Part shown: one piece after another, positions 40,856-50,144 of the stretch | Position numbering within the stretch: the first letter of the stretch is position 1 | Layout of the letters: each line of letters begins with the position of its first letter | Notes under the pieces: model-generated | Told to the model about the DNA's origin: nothing | The model's database searches: none | What the model saw: only the letters and a program-made list of their open reading frames with translations | Assembly (NCBI GenBank): GCA_031180805.1 | Contig: JAPSLL010000002.1 | Span: 59,375-123,374 of the forward strand | DNA from: Bacillus sp. (in: firmicutes) | GTDB taxonomy: Bacteria; Bacillota; Bacilli; Bacillales; Bacillaceae | Direction of reading: 5' to 3' | Length of the DNA: 64,000 nt | Made by a program: the position numbers and the translations under genes

Positions 40856-41707
40856 TTAGCCTTTAGTACCACCAGCTGTTAAGCCAGATACAAAGTTCTT
40901 TTGTAACAATAAAAAGACAATTGCAATCGGAATACTAATTAAAATCGCTCCTGCAGCGAATGTTGTATAGCTAGCTCCCATCACATCATTTACTAAATTA
41001 TAGAGTCCGATCGGTAATGTATATGACTCAGGTGTTCTTAATATTGTTGATGACAAGATAAAATCACCTAATGGCCCTGTAAAACCATTCATGGCAACAA
41101 CGGCAACCATTGGTTTTGATAACGGCATAATAATTTGCCAAAAGATTCTTGTGTTACTCGCTCCATCTATTTTCGCACTTTCGTCTAAATCAATTGGAAT
41201 CGAATCCATATAGCCCTTCATCAAATACGTGTTCATAGGAATTTGTCCGCCAATGTATAACAAGATTAGCAACCAATGACTATTCATTAAACCAAGAATT
41301 TGCGCTAAAACAAATAGAGCTATTAATGCTGAGAATTGCGGAATCATTTGCAGTAAAAGGAAGATCGTTAATGCGTTTTTTCTTCCTTTAAATCGGAACC
41401 GTGAAAAGGCATATGCGGTAAAGGAAACACTCAAAATTGTTCCAAGCATTGTAAAAATACTTATTTTCAATGAATTTAAATACCAATTACCGTATTGAAG
41501 ACTTTCTTTCCCTGCAAATAGCTCTTTATAATGATCCAATGTTGGATTTTCCGGAATAATTGACGTACTTACTAAACTATTACCAGGGTTAAAGCTTGCA
41601 CCCACCGTCCAAAGTAAGGGGTAGATGATGACTACCACCATGAATGTTAATAGCAAATAGGAGAATAGGAGTCGAAAGAATTTCTTTCTCTTCATATCTG
41701 TCAGCAT
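40856..41707 (-). CDS. ganQ: Galacto-oligosaccharide ABC permease GanQ (MalG-type)
   Basis: A 283-residue permease with six helices and the EAA-type loop IDLDESAKIDGASNTRIFWQIIMPLSKP that contacts the ATPase. It is four bases downstream of ganP and matches GanQ in length and place. No ATPase gene is in the operon; as in B. subtilis, a shared ATPase such as MsmX must supply energy. Confidence 0.94.
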   Translation of the reverse strand: MLTDMKRKKFFRLLFSYLLLTFMVVVIIYPLLWTVGASFNPGNSLVSTSIIPENPTLDHYKELFAGKESLQYGNWYLNSLKISIFTMLGTILSVSFTAYAFSRFRFKGRKNALTIFLLLQMIPQFSALIALFVLAQILGLMNSHWLLILLYIGGQIPMNTYLMKGYMDSIPIDLDESAKIDGASNTRIFWQIIMPLSKPMVAVVAMNGFTGPLGDFILSSTILRTPESYTLPIGLYNLVNDVMGASYTTFAAGAILISIPIAIVFLLLQKNFVSGLTAGGTKG

Positions 41708-41710
41708 CTC

Positions 41711-42976
41711 TTAAGCCCCCTCTTTAAATGAATTTGTTCGTCTGAATTGCCATAGAGCGATAGCGATAACAAAAACAGATAACAAAATCGTTAATGCTGC
41801 TGCTAAAGAATATTGACTAGACTGCATTGTCAATTTGTAAATCCAAGAAACTAATATATCGGTTCCTCCGGCAGTGCTACCAGGTACAGCTGGTCCTCCA
41901 CCATTAAAGAGATAAATAATATTAAAGTTATTAAAGTTAAAGGTAAACTGCGTAATAATAATCGGTGCCATAGCAATTAAGATCATTGGCATTGTAATAT
42001 GTTTAAATTTCGCAAAGATGGATGCGCCATCAATAGTAGCAGCTTCATATAAATCCTCTGGAATCGATTGCAGTACACCTGTTGTAACAAGAAATATATA
42101 TGGGAACCCTAACCACCCTTGCATAAGGATTAACGCTAATTTTGACCAGTTCGCATCCGTTAACCAAGGAATTGCGTCAATGCCAAAAAACGCTAAAATA
42201 TCATTGTTAATCGCTCCAAAGCTATCATTAAACAAGCCTGCAAAAATCAGAATTGTAACAAATCCCGGTACAGCCCATGGTAATACGAGGATTGTCCGAT
42301 AGAATTTTTTGAAACGGATCTCCTTCTGATTTACAACTACAGCTAATAAAATACCTAGTCCTACTTGAAGAGATGATGCAACAAGTGTCCAAATGATTGT
42401 CCAACCCAATACATCAAAAAATGTTGAACGCCAAATATCCACTGTGAAAATCTGACCAAATGTATCTAATCCTACCCAATCTGCTAAATTAGCAGGTGGT
42501 GAATGATATAAATCATAGTTTGTAAATGCTAAAGCAAAGCTAAATAAAATTGGAAAAATAACAGCAAAGATTAAGATAAATAGAGATGGTCCACTAACTA
42601 AATATGGGTAACCTTGAGCAATTAAATTTTGATATTGCTCTCTTAAAGAATATAGCTCTTTATTTTCATCTCGCATTTCTCCAGTTTTATATGCATCTCT
42701 TAAATTCAAATAATAGATTAGTAGCCCTAAACACGTTACGATTAAAGCAATGATCCCTTCTGCTAATAAGAAAACGGAATTATCACGAGGTACCTCTGTC
42801 CCTAATGTAAAAAGACCCCAAAATCCCATATTTAATAAATCTCCAAAAGCAGTAAAGAACGATACTCCTAAAATAAGAAACAATAGACCTTTTGCCCACT
42901 GCTTGTTGTAAAATTGTCCAAACCCAGGAATTATCGATAATAATAAGGCTTTTTTACGATATGTCACCTTTTTCAC
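41711..42976 (-). CDS. ganP: Galacto-oligosaccharide ABC permease GanP (MalF-type)
   Basis: A 421-residue permease with about eight helices; the N-terminus (LLSIIPGFGQFYNKQWAKGLLFLILG) has the extra segment typical of this MalF subgroup. The EAA-loop reads PEDLYEAATIDGASIFAKFKHITMPM. It forms a heterodimer with GanQ. A 250-base gap full of repeats separates it from ganS. Confidence 0.94.
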   Translation of the reverse strand: MKKVTYRKKALLLSIIPGFGQFYNKQWAKGLLFLILGVSFFTAFGDLLNMGFWGLFTLGTEVPRDNSVFLLAEGIIALIVTCLGLLIYYLNLRDAYKTGEMRDENKELYSLREQYQNLIAQGYPYLVSGPSLFILIFAVIFPILFSFALAFTNYDLYHSPPANLADWVGLDTFGQIFTVDIWRSTFFDVLGWTIIWTLVASSLQVGLGILLAVVVNQKEIRFKKFYRTILVLPWAVPGFVTILIFAGLFNDSFGAINNDILAFFGIDAIPWLTDANWSKLALILMQGWLGFPYIFLVTTGVLQSIPEDLYEAATIDGASIFAKFKHITMPMILIAMAPIIITQFTFNFNNFNIIYLFNGGGPAVPGSTAGGTDILVSWIYKLTMQSSQYSLAAALTILLSVFVIAIALWQFRRTNSFKEGA

Positions 42977-43004
42977 CTCTTTAGAACTTAGAAAGCGGAA
43001 GCGC

Positions 43005-43047
43005 CTTGCTAAAAGCTGGAGCTAGACACTAGACTAAGCGCAAAAAT
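43005..43047. repeat. Bacillus-type intergenic repeat fragment
   Basis: The stretch beginning AAGCGGAAGCGCCTTG and continuing GGAGCTAGACACTAGAC resembles a dispersed intergenic repeat I associate with Bacillus genomes. Only one copy is in the window, so this rests on recall. Confidence 0.4.
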
Positions 43048-43106
43048 TTATAATTTCTTTTCTATAGAATACTATTAGCTTTGTATATATCATCGTGTTC
43101 TATCTT

Positions 43107-43196
43107 AATAGGGTCTGACACCTCCAAATATTCCGGAATTAAGATTTTAAACCTTTAAACCGTCATTATTTTTTGTAGGAGGGGTCTGACCCTATT
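43107..43196. repeat. 19-bp inverted repeat bracketing 52 bases between ganS and ganP
   Basis: AATAGGGTCTGACACCTCC (43107-43125) and GGAGGGGTCTGACCCTATT (43178-43196) are inverted repeats with two mismatches. The GGGTCTGACCC core recurs in intergenic repeats of other Bacillus genomes. The structure could be a small non-autonomous element or an intercistronic mRNA fold that protects the receptor transcript. Confidence 0.65.
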
Positions 43197-43226
43197 TTTA
43201 AGAAAGAACTATCGATTTATTTCTAA

Positions 43227-44504
43227 TTATTTTCCACCATGTTTTGCTGCGATTTGTCCCTTGATTGTTTCAACTGCTTGGTCTAATGCATCTTTTGGCT
43301 CAGCCTTACCTGTAGCGATTGTTTGTAACGCACTATCAGCAGGTGTCCATACTTCATTCATTTCAGGGATATTTGGTGTTAATTCTGAGAATTGAGATTG
43401 CTCAGCAACTGCTTGTGCAGCTTCACTTTCCTTCACAACTGGATCTTCAGCTAATGCTTTTACTGCAGGTACTTCCTGTGTTACTTCATATCTTGTTTTA
43501 GAGTTTTCCTCATTTGTTATAAATTCAACAAATTTCTCTGCCAATTCAGCATTTTTTGAATATGCGCTTACATTGTAGCTTTTAACTCCAACAAATGCGC
43601 TCATATTTTCGCCATTTGATAATTCAGGCAATTTTGTTACGCCATAGTTTACGCCAGCCTTTTTGAACGGCTCTAAATTCCATGGTCCAGATATAATTGC
43701 TGCTGCTTTCCCTTCAGTAAACAATGATTCTAATACATTAATCCCTTGTTCTCCGATAATTCCAGCTGGGAACAGCCCTTCTTTATAAAACTTTTGAATA
43801 TACTCGGCACCTTCAATTGCACCTTCATTATTTAAACCTACATCTGTTGAATCATAAATTCCATTTCCATCAGTTCCAAAAATGTATCCACCATAGCCAC
43901 CTAAAATACTTTGTGCATAATAGATTTGGTCGAATAATGCTAAGAATCCATAGTTACCATCTTTTGTTAGCTCTTTAGACTTTTCATACCATTCATCTAA
44001 TGTCTTTGGTAGCTCATCTTCTGAGATAATATCTTTGTTATAGTAAAGCAATGTCGTTTCGACAGCTTTCGGCAATCCGTAAATTTTGCCCTCAACCATT
44101 TGGGATTGAAGTGCGGATTCTGTATAAATAGCTTGTACACCTTCATCTACTTTTAATTCTTTTATTAATCCTTCTGTTACAGCTGTCCCGATTTGGTCAC
44201 CAGCCATAGTTAGAACATCTGGTCCAGTTCCAGCAGGCCCATCAAGACGCAAGTCTTCAATTTGTTGAGCGTATGCCTTTTCCACTACTTTCACTGTTAC
44301 ATCATGCTCTTTTTCAAATTTTGCAACGGCATCTTTAATACCTTCTGCTTTTTCTATATCTTCCCAAACAATCAGTTCTTTAGTCCCGGTTGTTTCTTTC
44401 TCATTTGCACCACTTTCACTGCTTTCCTTTGGTCCGCATGCAGCTAAGACTAGAACAAAAGCAAGAAAACAGATAATGCTAATATGTCTTTTTACATTTT
44501 TCAT
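43227..44504 (-). CDS. ganS: Galacto-oligosaccharide-binding lipoprotein GanS (CycB)
   Basis: A 425-residue extracellular solute-binding protein of family 1. The lipobox LVLAAC puts the lipidated cysteine at position 23. KELIVWEDIEKAEGIKDAVAKFEKEH, GPDVLTMAGDQIG and YGLPKAVETTLLYYNKDI are typical of the maltose-binding-like fold. It is the first gene of the gan operon, behind a promoter with a LacI-type operator and a cre site. Confidence 0.94.
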   Translation of the reverse strand: MKNVKRHISIICFLAFVLVLAACGPKESSESGANEKETTGTKELIVWEDIEKAEGIKDAVAKFEKEHDVTVKVVEKAYAQQIEDLRLDGPAGTGPDVLTMAGDQIGTAVTEGLIKELKVDEGVQAIYTESALQSQMVEGKIYGLPKAVETTLLYYNKDIISEDELPKTLDEWYEKSKELTKDGNYGFLALFDQIYYAQSILGGYGGYIFGTDGNGIYDSTDVGLNNEGAIEGAEYIQKFYKEGLFPAGIIGEQGINVLESLFTEGKAAAIISGPWNLEPFKKAGVNYGVTKLPELSNGENMSAFVGVKSYNVSAYSKNAELAEKFVEFITNEENSKTRYEVTQEVPAVKALAEDPVVKESEAAQAVAEQSQFSELTPNIPEMNEVWTPADSALQTIATGKAEPKDALDQAVETIKGQIAAKHGGK

Positions 44505-44547
44505 GGATGTTCATCCTTTCAAAATTTTTTACGTTTTCCCCCTATTT

Positions 44548-44595
44548 AGAAAGCGTTCACAAAAATAATATAGCACCTAATAGGAAAACTGTAAA
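44548..44595 (-). promoter_or_regulatory. gan operon promoter with cre site
   Basis: On the minus strand TTTACA (44590-44595) and TATATT (44567-44572) are 17 bases apart. TGTGAACGCTTTCT (44548-44561) matches the cre consensus at 13 of 14 positions and covers the start point, so CcpA should repress the operon in glucose. Confidence 0.85.
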
Positions 44596-44612
44596 TAAAT
44601 ATTTTACTAGTT

Positions 44613-44632
44613 TAAGTAAAAAAGTTTACGAA
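44613..44632 (-). promoter_or_regulatory. Putative GanR operator upstream of ganS
   Basis: TAAGTAAAAAAGTTTACGAA matches the perfect palindrome upstream of the LacI-type gene (45736-45755) at 15 of 20 positions. It lies 17 bases upstream of the gan -35 box. An overlapping dyad, TTTTACT...AGTAAAA (44603-44622), may form a second half of the site. Confidence 0.65.
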
Positions 44633-44640
44633 AACTAAAA

Positions 44641-44664
44641 AACAGCTTAGATTTATAAGCTGTT
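44641..44664. terminator. Bidirectional terminator between ganR and ganS
   Basis: AACAGCTTA and TAAGCTGTT pair around a six-base loop; on the minus strand TTTTTTAG follows the ganR transcript. Confidence 0.85.
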
Positions 44665-44675
44665 TTTTATCCGTT

Positions 44676-45731
<1,056 letters not shown>

Positions 45732-45735
45732 TCAT

Positions 45736-45755
45736 TTAGTAAAATTTTTTACTAA
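45736..45755. promoter_or_regulatory. Perfect LacI-type operator upstream of ganR
   Basis: TTAGTAAAA-TT-TTTTACTAA is a perfect 9-2-9 palindrome 68 bases before ganR. A related site lies before ganS, which supports binding by GanR itself and autoregulation. Confidence 0.75.
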
Positions 45756-45804
45756 TTATTTTTTCGAATGTCGAATTTATATACTAGAGGATGGAGGAAG
45801 AAAA

Positions 45805-45846
45805 AACTCGAAATCGGACTAATTATATTGTCCATGATTTCGAGTT
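45805..45846 (-). terminator. Orphan minus-strand terminator upstream of ganR
   Basis: AACTCGAAATC and GATTTCGAGTT form an 11-bp stem; on the minus strand it is followed by TTTTTTCTTCC. It would stop transcripts entering from the dsbA side before they reach ganR. Confidence 0.78.
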
Positions 45847-45849
45847 ACC

Positions 45850-46180
45850 AATCAATATGATTATTTAAGGGCTTACAATTTTTATTTTAAAACCATACCA
45901 TTATTCTATTTACTATACTTAAGAAATAAGTACTTAAAGTTTGAAATCCCCAATTATGAACAAATGAGGCTAAATTATTTATCAATTCAAAAGACCATTT
46001 TCGTAAACTTTGTTGATTTTACTTAGATGTCTTTTTGGTTGATTTCCTCGTGTAATACTCTCTTTCTATCGGGTAAGTGATAAGCATCAGTGTAACAATC
46101 CTTCAAAAAAGATTTATTAAAAAATAGAGTAACAACTATGATGGACCTTGAAAAACCACGTAGACAAATTTTCTTCCCTG
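45850..46180. other. Intergenic region with diverged repeat copy A
   Basis: No credible gene is seen. Bases 46001-46073 resemble 61953-62024: both begin TTCGTAAACT, and after a variable segment share GTC-TTTTGGTTG-TT...TCGTG...CTC-CTTTCT. About three quarters of the last 45 bases match. This is probably a degenerate copy of a dispersed intergenic repeat. Confidence 0.6.
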
Positions 46181-46188
46181 AAGATAAA

Positions 46189-46213
46189 AAGGACATCATA
46201 CTATGTGATGTCC
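46189..46213 (-). terminator. Terminator after the dsbA-like gene
   Basis: GGACATCA and TGATGTCC pair around a seven-base loop; on the minus strand TTTTTATC follows. It lies 12 bases after the stop codon. Confidence 0.88.
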
Positions 46214-46224
46214 TTACATATTTC

Positions 46225-46962
46225 TTAATTTTGTTCTTTGTTTGTTGGCACTGCACAGCTTCCATCGGCACAAAATGCATCGCTTGACTGATCTGCTGAA
46301 AGATCCTCAAATTTTGGCTTTGGATTCTCTTCTTCCCAGACCTTTTGAAGTGCACTTACAAATGTATCTAATGGCTGAGCACCTGAAATGGCATATTTTT
46401 GATTAATAATAAAGTAAGGCACACCTCTAATTCCATATTGTTGGGCAATACCTTCATCAATTCTCACATCATTTGCAAACACCGTTTTATCATTAAGTAC
46501 TTCTAAAGCCTTCTGTCTATCTAACCCTGAGTCCTCTGCAATATCTGCTAACGTTTCAATATCACTTAAATTCTTCGACTCAGTAAAATATGCATATAGC
46601 AGCTTTTCTGTTATGATTTTCTCTTTATTTTGCTCCTTAGCAAATTTCGCTAATCTATGAGCATCAAACGTATTTGTTGGCTTCATGTCCTCAAAATTAA
46701 ATGTTAAGCCTACCGTTGCCGCCTGCTGACCAATTTGAGCATTACTTTGCTTCGCTTGCTCAATACTCATTCCATATTTAGAAGCTAGTGCTTCATGAAT
46801 ACTTTTACCTGAATATACATCAGCATTTGGGTCTAATTCAAATGCTTTAAATTCGACATCGACAGCATCTTTATGAGGAAATTGTTCTAATGCTAATTCT
46901 AATCTACGTTTTCCTATATAACAAAACGGACAAACAAAGTCTGACCACACTTCAATTTTCAT
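46225..46962 (-). CDS. DsbA-family thiol oxidoreductase (FrnE/YwbO-like)
   Basis: A 245-residue cytoplasmic protein without a signal peptide. The N-terminus MKIEVWSDFVCPFCYIGKRR has the active-site CPFC (C11/C14) and GVPYFIINQKYAISGAQP is the cis-Pro segment of the thioredoxin fold. This is the FrnE-like branch of DsbA proteins. The tail adds a Cys pair in AFCADGSCAVP, unusual and possibly a second redox or metal site. It is monocistronic and divergent from the ABC-LytTR gene. Confidence 0.9.
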   Translation of the reverse strand: MKIEVWSDFVCPFCYIGKRRLELALEQFPHKDAVDVEFKAFELDPNADVYSGKSIHEALASKYGMSIEQAKQSNAQIGQQAATVGLTFNFEDMKPTNTFDAHRLAKFAKEQNKEKIITEKLLYAYFTESKNLSDIETLADIAEDSGLDRQKALEVLNDKTVFANDVRIDEGIAQQYGIRGVPYFIINQKYAISGAQPLDTFVSALQKVWEEENPKPKFEDLSADQSSDAFCADGSCAVPTNKEQN

Positions 46963-47260
46963 TATGCTCCACCTCTTTCAACTAGGTACTATCAATTGTA
47001 GCATGGACTTTGCAAGACTCAAACATACATGCTCATAGCTTTACTGCACTCATTAAAATTCAGGTGAATATCTATCTGTCAAAATACACTTAACAACATT
47101 TAACAAATTCCGCCAATTTCTCCTCGTTCATTTCCTAGGAAATGATCCTATTCTACAAAAAATAACAATATATTAGATTTTTAACTATTACTCGAGTTAT
47201 GGTATTTGAATCAGTATATAATTAGTAATAGTGGAAAATTCCGGTCATAACTCATTTAGT
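46963..47260. promoter_or_regulatory. Divergent region with an 18-bp perfect palindrome
   Basis: TCATTTCCTAGGAAATGA at 47128-47145 is a perfect palindrome. It lies about 75 bases upstream of a TATAAT (47217-47222) in front of the ABC-LytTR gene and could be an operator for either neighbour. The remaining sequence is AT-rich and unremarkable. Confidence 0.5.
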
Positions 47261-47278
47261 GAAAAAGGTGGATATAAC

Positions 47279-48328
47279 ATGAGCATTTTAGAAATAAAGA
47301 AACTAGAAAAGAACGATGAACATTCTCTCATTTTTCCAGAATTTAATTTGACTGCTTCAGAAAAAGACATTATCGCGATTCATGCTAGTACAAATGTACG
47401 TTCAATTCTATTAAAAATGTTAATGGGTGAAATCCCCATTCCCAGCGGGTCAATATTCGTATGTGGAGAGCAGATTACTAGAACATCTATGAAATTTGTC
47501 CATTCAAAAATTGGATTTTCCCTTTTAGATGATGGCCTATATGAAAGATTAAGCGTTAAAGATAATTATCTTTTTTACAGAACAATATATAGTTCAAAGC
47601 TATCTATAGAAGATTGTATTAGAGCAGTTCAACTTGAAAGTAAAAAAGGCTACCGTGTAAGTAAGTTGACATATTCAGAAAAAAGAAGGGTTCATTTTGG
47701 TCGGTTACTTTTTCAAAATCCTGATCTTTATATATTTGAAGAGCCTGATCAGAATGTTGACTTAGAAACAAAGCAAATATTGATTAAATTGGTTAAACAG
47801 CTAAGCCAAGATGGAAAAGCTATCTTAATATTAACGAATAATATTGAAAGTGCCCTTTTTGTAACAAACCAAGTTTATCGATTAGATGAAACAGGGTTAC
47901 ATGCTCTTGATGTTTTATCCGAAGAGGATGTAACTAAAGAAGAGGCATCAGCCACTAAAGAAGAAGAGGAAGTTGTCATTCAACCTGTTCGTTTTGAAAA
48001 AATCCCAACAAAGGTAAACGACAAGATTGTATTATTTGACCCTCCTGAAATTGATTATATTGAGAGCAGTGAAGGCAATTCTATTATCTTTATTAATGGT
48101 GAAGCATACCCATGTGCTTTCACAATGGCAGAGTTAGAGACGAGATTGAATCCATATGGTTTCTTTAGATGCCATCGGTCGTATATCGTTAATTTACAAA
48201 AGGTTCGTGAAGTCGTGACATTTACAAGGAACAGTTTTTCTTTAGTATTAGCAGATGCTAAAAAATCCTCTATCCCATTATCAAAAACGAAAATGGCAGA
48301 ATTAAAAGGAATGTTGGGCTTAAAATAG
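47279..48328 (+). CDS. ABC-ATPase-like/LytTR fusion regulator
   Basis: A 349-residue protein with two parts. Residues 1-210 follow an ABC ATPase, but the motifs are eroded: Walker A reads HASTNVRSILLK in place of GxxGxGKST, the signature YSEKRRVHFGRLL, and Walker B LYIFEEPDQ. After an acidic linker (EEDVTKEEASATKEEEE) comes a LytTR DNA-binding domain (about 240-345) with IDYIESSEGNSIIFINGE and FFRCHRSYIVNLQKVREV. Such ABC-LytTR proteins are known but rare. The start at 47279 has AAGGTGG upstream. It precedes a two-gene ABC-2 transporter and very probably regulates it, perhaps sensing by binding the transporter rather than by hydrolysing ATP. Confidence 0.88.
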   Translation: MSILEIKKLEKNDEHSLIFPEFNLTASEKDIIAIHASTNVRSILLKMLMGEIPIPSGSIFVCGEQITRTSMKFVHSKIGFSLLDDGLYERLSVKDNYLFYRTIYSSKLSIEDCIRAVQLESKKGYRVSKLTYSEKRRVHFGRLLFQNPDLYIFEEPDQNVDLETKQILIKLVKQLSQDGKAILILTNNIESALFVTNQVYRLDETGLHALDVLSEEDVTKEEASATKEEEEVVIQPVRFEKIPTKVNDKIVLFDPPEIDYIESSEGNSIIFINGEAYPCAFTMAELETRLNPYGFFRCHRSYIVNLQKVREVVTFTRNSFSLVLADAKKSSIPLSKTKMAELKGMLGLK

Positions 48329-48330
48329 AC

Positions 48331-48380
48331 TCCATTCATGCTAAATATTCTCCACTCATAAATATCATAGCTCCTTTCAT
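48331..48380 (+). promoter_or_regulatory. Three phased direct repeats, putative LytTR operator
   Basis: TCCATTCAT (48331), TCCACTCAT (48351) and TCCTTTCAT (48372) are near-identical 9-mers starting 20 and 21 bases apart, two turns of the helix. LytTR proteins bind 9-bp direct repeats with this phasing. The repeats lie between the regulator and the ABC genes. TATAAT at 48387-48392 or TATGAT at 48414-48419 may be the -10 they control. Confidence 0.7.
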
Positions 48381-48531
48381 CGAAAATATAATGTGAAATA
48401 CTAATTTGTTTTCTATGATAGAAGCATAAGAAATGCAGAAGCACCTTAAAACAGCTCTCTGCAAAAAGAGAGTTTAAGAATAATGTGCTCTTTACAATAT
48501 CGTCAAACAACTACTATAAAAGCAGTGGAGG

Positions 48532-49386
48532 ATGAAGATGGAGAATATTATTGAAGTAAAAAGATTAGCGAAACTATTTGCAAACCAACAAGCATTAAAG
48601 GATGTTTCATTTGAAGTGAAGAAGGGTGAAATCTTTGGCTTTCTAGGTCCTAGTGGTTCAGGAAAAACAACAACGATAAAAATATTAACTGCTCAGCTAG
48701 CGCAAACAGATGGAGAAGCACTTGTTTTTGGTGTCCCTGCTTCAAAATTAAAGGAAACGGCCTATCGAAAAAAAATTGGGGTTCTCACAGACAACACTGG
48801 TTTATATGAAAGATTAACAGTTTATGATAATTTAAAGCTCTATTGTGACCTATACGATGTACCACATACAAGAATTTCTGAAGTTTTAGAAATGGTGAAT
48901 TTAAGTGAGGCAAAAAAGAAGGTTGTATCAAAGCTATCGAAGGGAATGCTTCAGCGTGTTATTTTAGCAAGAGCGTTTTTACATAAGCCAGATCTTTTAT
49001 TTCTGGATGAGCCTACCTCTGCACTTGACCCAGTTAATACAAAGCATATTTATAAAGGATTAGAAGGCTTAAAGGAACAAGGAACAACTATTTTTTTAAC
49101 TACGCATGATATGAATGAAGCTGAAACACTTTGTGACAGAGTAGCGTTTCTACATAACGGATCCATCCAATTGTTAGGTACACCAAAGTCACTTCGGCAA
49201 AAATTTGCTACTCATACATTAACTGTTGAGCTTACCGATGGCAATAAGGAAATTATTGACAAAGGACCTGAAGGAGCTCAAGCAATCTATGATTATATGA
49301 AGCAAGACAAAATTGTATCCATTTACTCAAATGAACCAACACTTGGGGATATATTTGTAGAAGTAACAGGGAGGAAACTATCATGA
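48532..49386 (+). CDS. ABC-2 transporter ATPase
   Basis: A 284-residue ATPase with intact motifs: Walker A GPSGSGKTT, signature LSKGMLQRV, Walker B LLFLDEPTSALD and switch FLTTHDMNEAE, then a C-terminal extension of about 70 residues. ATGs at 48532 and 48538 lie around GGAGGATGAAG; the second, giving MENIIEVKRL, has GGAGG eight bases upstream and is likelier. It overlaps the permease by four bases. The substrate is unknown; antibiotic or bacteriocin export is typical for such small pairs. Confidence 0.9.
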   Translation: MKMENIIEVKRLAKLFANQQALKDVSFEVKKGEIFGFLGPSGSGKTTTIKILTAQLAQTDGEALVFGVPASKLKETAYRKKIGVLTDNTGLYERLTVYDNLKLYCDLYDVPHTRISEVLEMVNLSEAKKKVVSKLSKGMLQRVILARAFLHKPDLLFLDEPTSALDPVNTKHIYKGLEGLKEQGTTIFLTTHDMNEAETLCDRVAFLHNGSIQLLGTPKSLRQKFATHTLTVELTDGNKEIIDKGPEGAQAIYDYMKQDKIVSIYSNEPTLGDIFVEVTGRKLS

Positions 49387-50093
49387 CAACTTTTTCATTT
49401 AAACGTTCGGCTGCAATACTTCAAAAAGACTATAAAGATGTTTCTAAAAATCTATTTGTTTCATCGTCAGCACTTATGCCACTTATTATCGCTGCACTTT
49501 ATGGACGATTCGGTGTTGAAACGGTTAATGAGCATTATCTAGTATTTAATATGGTTTTTTGTTTAGTATCTGCTTATGTACAATGCTCTCTAATCGCTGA
49601 AGAGAAGGAAAAGAGTACATTACGCGGTCTCATGCTCTCACCCGCAAGTACACTTGAAATATTAGTAGGTAAAAGTCTTCTAAGCTTATTAGGAACTTTA
49701 TTCATTATTATCGTTTGTGCTGTTTTAACAGAATATCTTCCTAAAAACCCATTAGTTATAGCAATCTCTATAATTATTTCAACCTTTTTCTATATTGGTC
49801 TTGGTACTTTACTAGGTTTAATGACAAAATCAGTAATGGAAGCATCTGTCATTATATTACCTTTCATATTTATCTTTTCGTTTGGAGATTTTTTAACAGC
49901 TTTTTCTGAAAAATACCCTTTCTTAAAAGTCGCTGAGTTTATGCCTAACTCGCAATTAATTACTTTAGCCATTGAAGTACAGTCAGGTGCTAATCTTATA
50001 GATGTATGGACGAACCTAGCCATTATTCTCATTTGGGTAGCTGTAGTTTTTATCTTTGTTATCATCGCCTATCGTAAACGTATGATGGACTAA
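49383..50093 (+). CDS. ABC-2 type permease
   Basis: A 236-residue permease with six hydrophobic helices; EEKEKSTLRGLMLSPASTLEILVGKSL is the conserved ABC-2 coupling segment. GGGAGG precedes the ATG, inside the ATPase gene. It completes the exporter regulated by the ABC-LytTR protein. Confidence 0.88.
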   Translation: MTTFSFKRSAAILQKDYKDVSKNLFVSSSALMPLIIAALYGRFGVETVNEHYLVFNMVFCLVSAYVQCSLIAEEKEKSTLRGLMLSPASTLEILVGKSLLSLLGTLFIIIVCAVLTEYLPKNPLVIAISIIISTFFYIGLGTLLGLMTKSVMEASVIILPFIFIFSFGDFLTAFSEKYPFLKVAEFMPNSQLITLAIEVQSGANLIDVWTNLAIILIWVAVVFIFVIIAYRKRMMD

Positions 50094-50144
50094 GATAAAG
50101 GAATGCACAGCCTCAGGTAACAAAAACTTGTTTAAATTGTTATT

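Noticed and set aside
46023-46355. Minus-strand ORF of 110 codons overlapping the end of the dsbA-like gene
   Set aside because: It starts inside dsbA in another frame, crosses the dsbA terminator and overlaps the intergenic repeat; no ribosome site.
48055-48510. Minus-strand ORF of 151 codons
   Set aside because: Antisense to the LytTR domain, which is clearly coding on the plus strand, and it would cover the phased repeats.
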